Shown: positions 54,520-63,970, counted from the first letter of the stretch. The stretch is 64,000 nt of DNA from Umezawaea endophytica (GCF_025061645.1 NZ_JANYMP010000041.1:18908-82907), one strand, 5' to 3'. Made by a program: numbers and translations. Notes: generated from the sequence alone by a model not told the origin.

Positions 54520-57500
54520 GTGGGAACCGATGAACGGCAGCGGCACTCGGTGACAGTCAAGAACAGCGGCGAGGCACACGCTAGCGAGGGGGGCGTGGCA
54601 GTTACCGGTGTTGTGCATGGTGACGTGATAGTGCGTACTCCAGTCGCTAGCAGCGCTTACAGGCACCAGATTCTCCGAATCGCGCCAACTGAACTGATCG
54701 GCCGCGAAGTAGAACTCGAAGAATTGGCGTCCTTTTGCACTGCGCAAGACCAGAAATCTTACATCTGGTGGCGAGCTCGAGCGTGGTCGGGAAAGACCGC
54801 GCTGATGGCTTGGTTCGCGCTTCACCCGCCGCAGTCGGTAACAATCGTGTCGTTCTTCATCACTGCGCGTTTTGCTGGGCAAAGCGACCGAGCGGCCTTC
54901 ACGGACGTAGTTGGCGAGCAACTAGCTGCCCTGCTAGGGCAACCAATGCCGGCTTATCTCACCGAGGCAACACGTGAAGGTCACTTGCTGGCAATGTTGA
55001 ACCAAGCTGCTGAGTGGCACCAGCAGCGCGGTCAGAGGCTGGTGCTTCTGGTTGATGGTCTGGACGAGGATCGAGGGGTTACCACCGGACCGGACGCGTA
55101 CAACATTGCTGCGCTCCTGCCTGCTCACGCCACGTTTGGGCTACGCATGATTGTGGCTGGCCGTCCTGATCCGCCCATACCAGCTGATGTGCCCGACCAT
55201 CACCCGCTGCGCGATCCCGGCATCGTCCGCAACCTAGCTCGATCACCGTACGCGGCGACCGTCCGTGCCGACTGTGAGCGTGAATTGCTGCGCTTAATGC
55301 GTGGCACCCCGGAAGAAAAGGATCTGTTGGGGCTGGTGGCTGCCGCTGGCGGTGGTCTTACTACGGTTGATCTGGCTGATCTGACCGGATACGGCGAGTG
55401 GGAGATAGCGCAGAACCTGGCGGCCGTCGCTGGTAGAACTTTCACTGTACGCGCGGGTCGCGCATCATTGTCCGAACCAACGGTGGAAACGCATAAAGTT
55501 TATGTATTGGGTCATGAGGAGTTGCAAGAGACGGCTCTTGCCGTAATAGGCCGGGTCAAGGTGTTAAGCTACCGTGAGATGCTGCACAGGTGGGCGGATG
55601 AATACCAAGCTCAAGGGTGGCCGGAGAACACGCCCGAGTACTTGCTGTACGGCTATAGTCGGTTGCTACAATCCATTGGCGGCCTGTCTCGATCCGTAGC
55701 CTGCGCCACCGATTCCGCCCGCCAAAATCGGCTACGGGAGGCGACTGGCGGAGATGCCGCTGCGCTTGCCGAGATCGAACACGCGGCGGTCGTCGTCTTT
55801 GAAAACGAAGACCTTGATCTGGATGCGATGGTACTGCTCGCCGCCCACCGGCAACGGCTCGTGGAACGCAACGCTTACCCGGCTAGTCTCCCCGCCGTGT
55901 GGGCCGCCGTCGGGCAACCAGATCGTGCTGAAGCGTTGGCACGCAGCATGGGTGACACCCATCTTGTATGCGCCGCGTTGGCAGAGATCGCTGTAGAGGT
56001 GGGTGCAGATGATCAGGAACGTGCGGCACGGCTGGCGGACATCGTCGAACACCTCGGCGACGACTCCTACGAGGCCGTTTCGCAGGCGCGTCGAGCAGCT
56101 CACGTGGCGAGGGCGACTGGGGCGGCCGGCAATTTGACTCGTGCTGCCGCTCTGGAGTGCGCTATTGGCGACTTGCTGCCACAAGCCGATCATCACTACA
56201 AACTCGAAGTCCTAGCTGCACAGGCACAAGCTGCAGCTGCTTCCGGAAATCGACGGCGTGCAAGCGAACTAGCCGAGTTTATTGAGGATGTTGCTCGGGA
56301 AAGAAACGTCGGCCGATTGGGGTTTGATGTAAAAAGGGCTGCTGAATCTAAAGATCCAGAGCGCATTAGTGTTGCTTTGAGTATGCTTCGGCGACTAGTT
56401 CCAATGACAAGTCCGTCATTGGACCGAGTTTCGGTTGAGGGAATATTGACATTGGCCGCTGAGGCGCGCCCCGGTAAACACGGAGACGAACTCTTCGCGG
56501 CCTCGGCTTTAATTGAAAGGTTTTCGGAGCCGCCTTTTTGGATGATGGAAGAGATGGGTCCGCTTGTGGTGTCGGCGATCGCAGCCTGCGATGTGCCACG
56601 ATTGACGCGATTGATTGACGCGATCGAACGGTCGGCGATCGATTCAATTCATCCGGCGTGGGGAGATGCGGCGAGGTTCAATGCCTTGATTCACGCGGTG
56701 ACGGAAGGGTTAGGGACATGCGGAGACCGGGCGCGGGCTGCCTCGCTATCGCAAACACTCGGAGCCGCATACGAGTCCGCCGTGGCTGAGGGCGACAAAC
56801 CAGGAGAGGCTTTTAGTCTGCTGGTCGCAACACTGGGAGCTGCAGCAGTTGCTGGGCACCACAGTCGCGCGGACGCACTTCTGGCACGCGTGCCCGCGGA
56901 CTACCGCACCGAGGCAATTGCCTTGATGTCAAGGGCTGCGCTTGGCCACGGCGATCGTGAACGAGCCGCTGCACTCGCCGCTGCCGCTGAGCGCAATAGT
57001 CGCGATAATGCTTTTCCGGGGTCTCGGGCCTTTATATTAGCTGAACTTGCGATCGACGCCGCTGACGCCGGAGATTCGGGTACGGCGGCGCTCCTCGCGC
57101 AAGAGCTCGAACGTCTCAATCGGGGAACCGTCGTGCATGAATGGAAGGCGGATGTACAGCGCTGCCAGGTGAAAGTGCTGGTTGCGTCAGGGGAGGAGGG
57201 GCTAGCCGAAACGGCTGCGCGAGCAATCGCGATTCCTTGGTTGAGAAGGCGTGCCACTGAAGAGATTATGCGTGGACTGGGCAGCAGGGGAGCTTACGCC
57301 CGTGCTGAAGCCTACCTTCTTGGCCTCAGCGAGCGACAAGACAGATTCGAAGCAGCTGCAGATCTGGCAAGTACTGCAATCGATCGCCGCGCGTTCGGCT
57401 GGGCGCAAAAACTGGTTGGAATGTTCCCGACCATACGAGGCAGGGCCAAACTCTGGACGGCACTCGCAGGTGTGGCGGCTTTTGGTGGAGCTGAATATCG

Positions 57501-57888
57501 AGCTGCTGAGATGCTCTCGTCATTGCAGGAACTAGCTCGGCTTTTCTGGTACACGCCGCAGCGAGAGGAGCTAAAGCGGTACCTAGCGGAATCGCTTACC
57601 TGGAATCATTGTTTCGATTCCGCCGATGAACTAGTTCGCAGCATTGACGAGCCGTACTGGCGAGAAACGGCGATTATAGCCATGATTAATGCGGCGATGA
57701 AGCTAGGGAGACCACATCTGGCGGCCACCTGGAGCCGCGAGGCTCTAAGGATGATGCCGGCTGATCAGCGAGAACGGTCTAGATGGCTCAGCAGTCTGGC
57801 AGAAGCGGCACTGGAGACAGGAGATCTGACCATGGCACTGGCCTTCCAGAGCACATCACCTTACCGGATGCGCGAGCTGAAGCCCTAG
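54520..57888 (+). CDS. STAND-type NTPase with helical-repeat sensor region
   Basis: 1,122 residues from GTG 54520 (an in-frame GTG at 54550 is possible). N-terminal repeat segment NSGEAHASEGGVAVTGVVHG (about 15-34), then a P-loop domain: GREVELEELA, degenerate Walker A WRARAWSGKTALM (84-96), Walker B RLVLLVDGLDED (172-183). From about residue 380 it is all helical pairs of HEAT/TPR type (AALAEIAVEVGADDQERAAR, ALAAAAERNSRDN). The family is common in actinomycetes without known function; the layout is that of STAND signalling ATPases used in immunity. GC and codon use are lower than in core genes. The C-terminus appears frame-shifted. Confidence 0.78.
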   Translation: MGTDERQRHSVTVKNSGEAHASEGGVAVTGVVHGDVIVRTPVASSAYRHQILRIAPTELIGREVELEELASFCTAQDQKSYIWWRARAWSGKTALMAWFALHPPQSVTIVSFFITARFAGQSDRAAFTDVVGEQLAALLGQPMPAYLTEATREGHLLAMLNQAAEWHQQRGQRLVLLVDGLDEDRGVTTGPDAYNIAALLPAHATFGLRMIVAGRPDPPIPADVPDHHPLRDPGIVRNLARSPYAATVRADCERELLRLMRGTPEEKDLLGLVAAAGGGLTTVDLADLTGYGEWEIAQNLAAVAGRTFTVRAGRASLSEPTVETHKVYVLGHEELQETALAVIGRVKVLSYREMLHRWADEYQAQGWPENTPEYLLYGYSRLLQSIGGLSRSVACATDSARQNRLREATGGDAAALAEIEHAAVVVFENEDLDLDAMVLLAAHRQRLVERNAYPASLPAVWAAVGQPDRAEALARSMGDTHLVCAALAEIAVEVGADDQERAARLADIVEHLGDDSYEAVSQARRAAHVARATGAAGNLTRAAALECAIGDLLPQADHHYKLEVLAAQAQAAAASGNRRRASELAEFIEDVARERNVGRLGFDVKRAAESKDPERISVALSMLRRLVPMTSPSLDRVSVEGILTLAAEARPGKHGDELFAASALIERFSEPPFWMMEEMGPLVVSAIAACDVPRLTRLIDAIERSAIDSIHPAWGDAARFNALIHAVTEGLGTCGDRARAASLSQTLGAAYESAVAEGDKPGEAFSLLVATLGAAAVAGHHSRADALLARVPADYRTEAIALMSRAALGHGDRERAAALAAAAERNSRDNAFPGSRAFILAELAIDAADAGDSGTAALLAQELERLNRGTVVHEWKADVQRCQVKVLVASGEEGLAETAARAIAIPWLRRRATEEIMRGLGSRGAYARAEAYLLGLSERQDRFEAAADLASTAIDRRAFGWAQKLVGMFPTIRGRAKLWTALAGVAAFGGAEYRAAEMLSSLQELARLFWYTPQREELKRYLAESLTWNHCFDSADELVRSIDEPYWRETAIIAMINAAMKLGRPHLAATWSREALRMMPADQRERSRWLSSLAEAALETGDLTMALAFQSTSPYRMRELKP

Positions 57889-58088
57889 GGCGGCTAGCGC
57901 GGGCCGTTCCCCCTGCTCGTGGGCGAAGAATAATGGCTCGCGCGCTGGCGGAGGGCAACTTGAATGACCTCCTCCCATACCTGTTCTGGATTGCTCCCGG
58001 AACAAGGAAGACTCTCACTGCAGTAGCTCTTAATTGGGAAAGAACTGTCAATTACTCTGGTGCGACAGATGGTTCGTATTATGGGTGA
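57889..58088 (+). pseudogene. Out-of-frame continuation of the STAND protein
   Basis: After the stop at 57888 the +1 frame carries ITLPDARAEALGRLARAVPP, RRIMARALAEGNLNDLLPYL and ends GATDGSYYG (stop at 58088). It has the same helical-repeat style as the NTPase. The two frames overlap around 57850-57888, so a single-base shift near there probably removed about 70 residues from the protein. Confidence 0.55.
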
Positions 58089-58177
58089 GTGCAGGGTCTT
58101 ATGATTGCACCAGTGTCAATGTCAGCGGCCTTGCGGGCGAAGCTGGCGATCTTCAGTCCTTCCGCCCGCGTCAACGG

Positions 58178-58210
58178 TGTACCTGCCGAAGACCTCATCC
58201 ATGCAGGTGA
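58178..58210 (+). mobile_element. Solo IS right end, inverted
   Basis: TGTACCTGCCGAAGACCTCA...GCAGGTGA is the right end of the integrase-core IS in opposite orientation to all other copies, 20 bases before copy A. It is the trace of an excised or deleted copy. Confidence 0.65.
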
Positions 58211-58230
58211 CAGGGGGTCTGCCGAGGCCC

Positions 58231-59458
58231 TGTGCTTGCCGAAAACTACGTCCGTGCTGATCAGGCGGCTCGGTGGTACTCGTTGAGGATGCCGCCCAGT
58301 CGTTGTCGTCGGCGGACGTCCAAGTCGGTGATCTTGGCTTGGTCGGTGATCGGTGGTGGCAGTGGGTGTAGTGGTCGTGCGTTGGTGATGCCTTGGTGGG
58401 GTCGGTGCGCGTTGTAGAACTGTTTGTACTCCCGCAGAGCGTGGAGCAGATGTCGCTGGTTCCAGATGAGTGTGCGGTCGAGGAGTTCGTGGCGGCAGGT
58501 CTGGATCCATCCCTCCATGATCGAGTTCATCCGTGGAATGCGGATACCGCTGAGGACGACCTGGATGCCCGCATCGGTGAGAACGGCGTCGAACAGGGCG
58601 GGGAACTTTCCGTCGCGGTCGCGGATCAGGAGTTGCCCGTGTCGTCGAGGTCCATCACGAGGTTCTTCGCTGCCTGGGTGACCCAGGCCGCGGTCGGGTG
58701 CGCGGTGGCGCCCAGGACGCGGATTCGGCGGCTGCTGTGTTCGATAACCGCGAGCACGTACATGCGGGTACCGCTCACGGCCGAGACTTCGAAGAAGTCG
58801 CAGGCCAGTAGTACCTGGGCCTGGGAACGGAGGAAGTCTGCCCAGGTGGTGGACGTGCGTTCGGGTGCCGGGTCGACCCCGGCGTCCTTGAGGATCTGCC
58901 ATACCGTGGACGCGGCGACCGTGATGCCGAGTACGAGTAGTTCGCCGTGGATGCGGCGGTAGCCCCAGGTGGGGTTCTCCCGTGCCAGGCGCAGTACCAG
59001 GAGCCGGATTGAGCGCACGGTCCGTGGACGTCCGGGGCACTGGGGGCGAGATCTGGCGGCGTGGCGGCGCGCGAGCAGGTCTCGGTGCCAGCGCAGCACC
59101 GTTTCCGGACGTACTGGCAGATGAAGCTGACGAAGGGCTGTCAGGGGGAGCCGGTGCAGCAGTGCCGCGAGGAACATCCGATCGGCGGGGAAGAGCCGTA
59201 GTTGAGTCTTGCCCAGTTGGCGTTCCAGGACGGTGATCTGGTGCCGTAGCACCAGGATCTCCACGTCCTTGTCGCGGTCGCTCATGGGCAGCAGGCGCAG
59301 TAGGGCGAACGCGTTGGTCACGCTGAGGTAGGCCAGCCGTAGCAGCATGGCTGGTCATCATGCCGTGCTCGTCGATATCAGGGCGAGATCACGACCACGT
59401 TCGCCCAAGGTCCCTGCAGACCTCTTCACCTGCATGGATGAGGTTTTCGGCAGCCACA
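58231..59458 (-). mobile_element. IS copy A (integrase-core transposase, most complete)
   Basis: 1,228 bases between TGTGCTTGCCGAAAACTACG (58231) and ...TGAGGTTTTCGGCAGCCACA (to 59458), imperfect inverted repeats of about 30 bases. Carries one leftward transposase gene. No direct target repeat is obvious. The family resembles the single-ORF 'integrase core domain' elements frequent in actinomycetes, related to IS3/IS481 transposases. Confidence 0.88.
58261..59348 (-). pseudogene. Integrase-core transposase of IS copy A, one frameshift
   Basis: About 362 codons. N-terminal part MLLRLAYLSVTNAFALLRLL, helix-turn-helix region LRWHRDLLARRHAARSR and WGYRRIHGELLVLG, rve domain ACDFFEVSAVSGTRMYVLAV (first Asp). 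The frame breaks near 58630 at MDLDDTG and resumes as QLLIRDRDGKFPALFDAVLT (second Asp), IPRMNSIMEGWIQTCRHELL (Glu region) to LGGILNEYHRAA. Otherwise intact, so inactivation looks recent. Confidence 0.87.
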
Positions 59459-59481
59459 GGGCTGACGGGGACGACATACTG

Positions 59482-60309
59482 CTACGCGTCATACTCACCG
59501 TCCTCGCCTGATGAAAAGGCAAACATGTACGGAGATCCGTTGACGTTTCCGGTTTTTGTAAGGAACTCTGACTCGGCGGTTTGCAGAAGGCTGAATACTC
59601 CGGTCTCGATCGGCCTTTCGTTTTCAAGCGTCCCAGCAAAGATCAGGTTGATCCATGCCTGCCTCTTGGTCGACCACACGGTGAGATGATCGGGAACCCA
59701 TAGAACCCACAGGGTATCGACATCGTCCAGGTAGTCAATTGGATCGAGAAGGTGGCCGATCACCGGGTTGTCGTCTACGCACTCGATGGCCAGCTGATCT
59801 AGTGGATGGACCAGCAGGAAAACGTTGCGCGAATCGGTCGGAGCAACTTTCTTGAGTAGCTGATCTCTTGCTCGCAATATTTGCGGTCGCGCTTCATTTA
59901 GGATCGTATTCGCGCTTTTGACAGTGACCTCGTGCCAGGTGTTGGACGTGTCTTCTCCACGTTGTCGCATCTGGTCAAGCTGGGCGTCAAATCGCCTGAA
60001 ATCGCCAGTTATCGACTTAGCCTCGAACGCTGCCAGCTTGGCGCCTGCGGTCAGCATTTTGGCAGTAGAGGAATCAGAGGCAGCCGCTACGTCGAACACA
60101 AGATCAGCGCCACCAGAGCTATCTATCTCAGTCGGTGTCGAGAACATGAACGCCGTCGTAATGATCGCGGCCAGATGTTCTCCCGATCGAACGCGAAGGC
60201 TTGTAATTTCGTCGGCACTCAGGTTCTGAACGAGAGCGTCAACAGCCCACAAGATCGTGTGCTGAGGGATCACGGTAACGATGCTTCCCTGGATATCTGA
60301 GCGCTCCAT
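59482..60309 (-). CDS. Unknown 275-residue protein, possible nuclease-like fold
   Basis: Starts MERSDIQGSIVTVIPQHTIL. The centre has GGADLVFDVAAAS followed 20 residues later by LAAFEAKSITGDFRRFDAQL; D...ExK is the spacing of PD-(D/E)xK nucleases, but one motif pair is weak evidence. Later FLLVHPLDQLAIEC, YLDDVDTLWVLWVPDHLTVW and FSLLQTAESEFLTKTG give a mixed alpha/beta protein. No relative is recognised. It lies alone between two IS elements in an island with defence genes. GC is lower than in the core chromosome. Confidence 0.6.
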   Translation of the reverse strand: MERSDIQGSIVTVIPQHTILWAVDALVQNLSADEITSLRVRSGEHLAAIITTAFMFSTPTEIDSSGGADLVFDVAAASDSSTAKMLTAGAKLAAFEAKSITGDFRRFDAQLDQMRQRGEDTSNTWHEVTVKSANTILNEARPQILRARDQLLKKVAPTDSRNVFLLVHPLDQLAIECVDDNPVIGHLLDPIDYLDDVDTLWVLWVPDHLTVWSTKRQAWINLIFAGTLENERPIETGVFSLLQTAESEFLTKTGNVNGSPYMFAFSSGEDGEYDA

Positions 60310-60520
60310 ATAGCTCAGTGTGAAGCAGTGAGCAACGAATTACCAGTACTTATCAACCGGGTGGTCACGCGCCCTGTCTCGGTAGTTGTCAAGTTCGATG
60401 AGACAGGTGGTGTCTAGGGACCGGTTGTGGTTGCTCGACGGGCTGGTTGATCCAGGCCACCTCGGGCAGTTCGGGCGGACGAGGACGGCGTGTGAAACGT
60501 TCCGGATGTCGGGCGTAGGC

Positions 60521-61375
60521 CTAGTCGAGAACGACCTGGCGTTGGTCGTGGATCTGCTCCGCGGTCCCGAAGTGCACCGACGCGGGAGTGTGCATCCCGA
60601 TGCCGGAATGACGGTGCTCATGGTTGTAGGCCAGGAAGAAGCCCTCGCAGAACACGCGGGCGTCGGCCAGGGATCCGAACCGGTCGGGAAAGTCGGGCAT
60701 GTACTTCAAGGTCTTGAACTGCGCTTCGGAATACGGGTTGTCGTTCGAGGTTCGAGGACGGGAATGCGACCGCAGGACACCCAGGCCCACCAGGAGTTCC
60801 GAGACCGGTTTGGACACCATCGCACCACCGCGATCGGCGTGGATCGTGTGCGGCCGCGCACCGTTGCGGGCGATGGCATCGGCCAGGAAGTCCTTGGCCA
60901 GTACCGCGTCCTCTGCGGCCGCGACCAGCCACCCGGTGACGTAGCGGGAGAAGATGTCCAACACGACGTAGCACTTGTACCAGACCCCTTTCACCGGTCC
61001 TTTCAGCGCGGTGATGTCCCAGGACCACACCTCATCCGGACCGCGGGCCAGGAGTTCGGATCGGATCCTGGCCGGATGGGTGGCCACCCGGCGGCGTTCG
61101 CGGACCTGGCCCGCGGCACGGGCGATCCGGTACATCGTGGAGACCGAACACCAGTACCGGCCCTGGTCCAGTTCGCGTGCCCACACCTGCGGGATCGCCA
61201 GGTTCCGGTAGGCCGGCCCGGTCAGCATCCCGCGTACCTGGGCGCGTTCACCTGCGTCCAGGGCCTGCGGCGGCGGCCTCCGTGCCGGCCACGGCCCGTG
61301 CACCGGACCGCTCGGGTTGAGGTGTCGATAGTGCGTCGCCCGCGACAATCCCGTCAGGGCACAGGATTTCGTCAC
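60521..61375 (-). pseudogene. IS3 transposase orfB with premature stop
   Basis: 284 codons. HTH_21-like start (CALTGLSRATHYRHLNPSG) and rve domain with D in VWSWDITALKGPVKGVWYK, D in TIHADRGGAMVSKPV and E in NDNPYSEAQFKTLKY. The catalytic part is complete. TAG at 60521-60523 is followed in the same frame by AYARHPERFTRRPRPPELPE and VAWINQPVEQPQPV, the usual C-terminal end of this family, to a TGA about 45 codons on. So a nonsense mutation shortens it. Confidence 0.8.
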
Positions 61376-61413
61376 CGGGATGTCGACCGCACGCAGGTCG
61401 GTGAACGTGGTGG

Positions 61414-61857
61414 TCAGGACTTCCCGGGCGGTCTGTCGTCCTGTTCGCTCTCGGCGAGTTCCTGCAAGAGCGCGTGTGCTTTTCCCATGATGTCGAGCGC
61501 CATCCGGGTCTTGGTCAGATCGGAGGTCAGCTTGTGATTCTGGCGCCGCAGTTTCTCCAGCTCGATCTGTTCGGCGGATTTCCTGGGTGGTGTCGTCGAG
61601 GGGCCGGGGTCCGCGGGTTGACCGGTCAGGCGTCCTGCGTCACGTGCTCTAGTCCATTCGATGATGTGGAAGGAGTAAAGGCCTTCGCGCCGCAGGATTG
61701 CGCCTTTCTCGCCGTTGGGGGCGCTCTCGTATTCGGTGACCATGTCCAGCTTGTACCGCGGGGTGAACACCCGCCGGGACGGACGTGGTGCCGGATCGGC
61801 CTGGTGGCCGTGGTGGGAGTGCTGAGGCTGCTTGCCGGGTGGCGAGGTCACGGTCAT
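61414..61857 (-). CDS. IS3 orfA (DNA-binding)
   Basis: 147 residues. Helix-turn-helix: RRVFTPRYKLDMVTEYESAP and GAILRREGLYSFHIIEWTRA, then a leucine-zipper-like helix ELEKLRRQNHKLTSDLTKTR. It binds the element's ends and is normally joined to orfB by ribosomal frameshifting. Confidence 0.85.
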   Translation of the reverse strand: MTVTSPPGKQPQHSHHGHQADPAPRPSRRVFTPRYKLDMVTEYESAPNGEKGAILRREGLYSFHIIEWTRARDAGRLTGQPADPGPSTTPPRKSAEQIELEKLRRQNHKLTSDLTKTRMALDIMGKAHALLQELAESEQDDRPPGKS

Positions 61858-62534
61858 GAGGATCTCCGATCCCGCCCTCGATCATGAACCCACCCTCATA
61901 CAGGGTGTCTCACATCAGTCTGACCAAGAGGGTCTCGCTGACCTTGTGCTAGCCGAAAATATCATCCGTTCTGGTCAGGTGGTGTGGCAGTGTTTGTCTA
62001 CGTGCTTGGGGTACGTCGCTCGACTCCACGGCGCCATCGATCAGCGGGTTGATGTTGCTCTCGTGAAGCGACTGCTCTCGGATCCGGTGTTGGGCGGAGT
62101 CGCTCAAGATGCTCTTGATGACATGGGTTCGTTCGCTCGTGGAGGCGATGACTCGTAGCGGTCGCAGGCCTGTGTGGATAGACGTTGAGGGAGGGCACTT
62201 CGAGGCCTGCGTGCACAATCCAGGCGGCGCAACGGTTCTGTTTCCCGGCCTATGTGGAGTGATGCAGTTACCGTGGGATGGGGTTGGTGTGGGAGCACGG
62301 CTGTGGGAGCGGATTGGGAGCAGCGGGACGCGCTGAACGGTGCTGAACTGCTCCGAACGTCCTGCTATGGCACCATGTTTACGTGGGTTGTCTCTGTTTC
62401 CGCTGGTCAGGGCTCTTTGGGATTTACGTTGACACAGTTGCGCTCTTCCGAACTGCGCTCAACTGCGTCTAACGGCGCGAAACCGCAGGTAACGGCGGTT
62501 AACTGCGCCGGTGTCGTGGTGCGTTCCAAGGTGA

Positions 62535-63185
62535 TCACATACGTGGGGCCGGTATGGGTTTATCGGGGTGTTGTGGTGGGTAGCTGAGGTCGTTGGCGAC
62601 ACGTTTCATCGTGGCCAGGAAGCGCTCTTGGTTGCCTGGTACTGAGTTGATGCCGCGGTTGGACGGGTGTGGTGCGGTGAGGACGGTGAGATCGTCACGG
62701 TGTACGGCTGCTCGGCGCCATCCGTCCTCGGCCGCGCGTCCGAGGAGCACGACGAGTTCCAGGCGGGGCAGTAGGCGGAGTAGTTCTGTGGTGTGGCGTG
62801 CGGCGCGGGTGCGTTCGGTGGTGCTGGACTGGTCGAGTGTGGTGGGGAAGGGACAGACGTTCCAGTGCAGGCACAGGCTGCAGTCGAGGTGGAATTGAGG
62901 GTAGGCGGCGTGTGCTCGGGCTGCGCTGGGGTCGTTGTTGTCGATGCTGAGCAGTCCTGATCCGCCGGTGCCGATTGTGGCTCGTGGTCCGGGGTTGTCG
63001 AGGAGAAACAGGGCTCGGGCGTGGATGCCACCGAAGTCGGGGTCCGGGTAGGGGACCGCACCTGCGGGGAGTCCTTTGGCTGCCGCGATCTTGTCCGCCA
63101 GTTCCGACAGTGGTGCTACGTGCGGTTCCCGAACTCGTGCGTGTTTGGCTGCGACGATGGCGGGGGCGGCGTGTGCTTGTCCCAT
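62535..63185 (-). CDS. Uracil-DNA-glycosylase-superfamily protein
   Basis: 216 residues from ATG 63185 (frame open to 63254). Family pattern: ARALFLLDNPGPRATIGTGG (motif I region), SIDNNDPSAARA, LELVVLLGRAAEDGWRR and motif II TAPHPSNRGINS. CSLCLHWNVCPFP carries three cysteines that could be part of a metal site. Related proteins are widespread in actinomycetes and hydrolyse or bind uracil-like lesions, though this branch is poorly characterised. It is the only gene inside element E2, so it may be mobile cargo. Confidence 0.7.
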   Translation of the reverse strand: MGQAHAAPAIVAAKHARVREPHVAPLSELADKIAAAKGLPAGAVPYPDPDFGGIHARALFLLDNPGPRATIGTGGSGLLSIDNNDPSAARAHAAYPQFHLDCSLCLHWNVCPFPTTLDQSSTTERTRAARHTTELLRLLPRLELVVLLGRAAEDGWRRAAVHRDDLTVLTAPHPSNRGINSVPGNQERFLATMKRVANDLSYPPQHPDKPIPAPRM

Positions 63186-63373
63186 GGGCGGGCGCTCACT
63201 TCGGTGTCGTGACGGGCGAAGGTCGGTCGGCGGCATTGATGTCATCGCGGGCAAACAGGACGAGGGTCGTGTGTTGCGGCGGAGCCACCTCGGGTGAGCG
63301 TCTGCGGCTCGGAGGGTGAAGCCACCTCCTTGCTACGAGCAACACGGCTGTCAGGCACGTACAGCCGACGCCC

Positions 63374-63733
63374 CATGCTCACAAGGTCTGGTCGATGATC
63401 GCCAGCGCGGTGTTGATGACTCCGCATACCAGCAGCGTGCCCAGCGCGAACGCCAGAACACGATCAGCTCGAGCACGCCTCGCCGCCCTGTTCCCTTCGT
63501 CGTCGGTCTGCCTTGTATCGACGCGATGGCATGACGGGTTACACGTTCTCAGCCGCGATGGTGCCGGATCTTCTTCGGCGGCACTGGGCGGGTTCGTCTG
63601 TGGCGTGGTTGTCGAGATCTGTCTCAGCGTGGGATTGCCTGAGATGTTCGACAACACCAGTGACTGGGCGGCGTTATCACCGTGTACCGCCATGCCTTCT
63701 TGACCTGCGCGGATGGCATTTTCGGCAAGCACA
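63374..63733. repeat. Copy 2 of the ~370-bp direct repeat (E2 right part)
   Basis: Matches 40440-40824 in the same orientation up to the right TIR. It keeps a minus-strand frame with one hydrophobic helix (VLAFALGTLLVCGVINTALA), but here no GTG/ATG precedes the helix closely. Confidence 0.85.
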
Positions 63734-63970
63734 ATGGTCGTCGAGGTCGCGCGGCCAGTCGGTGATCGCCGCGAACGACGATGCTCCGGCCGGGAGCGCG
63801 CAGACGGCGACGGCAAGTAGTGCCGACAGTGGGTAGAGGATCCCGCGCGGGTCACGCGGATCGGGCACCTTCGACAAGGCGTGTGGCAGGCCATGCTGTT
63901 CGCCATCGGTGGCCGGGACTGTGAGGGTGCTGGTGGTGACGGTCAGTGCGGTGATGAGAGATGATGTCAT
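63734..63970 (-). pseudogene. ISAs1-family transposase, N-terminal fragment
   Basis: Starts at 63970 and reads HALSKVPDPRDPRGILYPLS, ALLAVAVCALPAGASSFAAI, TDWPRDLDDH, the conserved N-terminus of ISAs1 transposases. It is cut at 63733 by the right end of element E2, whose TIR supplies the following codons. The remainder is not found to the left of E2. Confidence 0.8.

Larger units (their letters stand above)
60399..61912 (-). mobile_element. IS3-family element
   Basis: About 1.5 kb with orfA and orfB in the IS3 arrangement and likely ends TGAGACA (60399) / TGTCTCA (61906-61912). The ends are inferred from the short inverted repeat only. Confidence 0.75.
61945..63733. mobile_element. TIR-bounded element carrying a uracil-DNA-glycosylase-like gene (E2)
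   Basis: 1,789 bases from TGTGCTAGCCGAAAATATCA (61945) to ...GGCATTTTCGGCAAGCACA (63733), the inverted ends of the integrase-core IS family, but with no transposase. Its right 360 bases match E1. It has inserted in an ISAs1 transposase gene on its right side. The stretch 61979-62534 holds no recognised gene. Confidence 0.6.

Noticed and set aside
53776..54921. 381-residue minus-strand frame across the small membrane gene
   Set aside because: It is antisense to two recognisable plus-strand coding regions and has no family features.
62340..62520. Repeated AACTGCGCTC/AACGGCG-like words as a regulatory array
   Set aside because: The words GAACTGCGCTCAACTGCGTC and AACGGCGGTTAACTGCG are similar but irregular in spacing; no flanking gene depends on them and I cannot separate them from chance.
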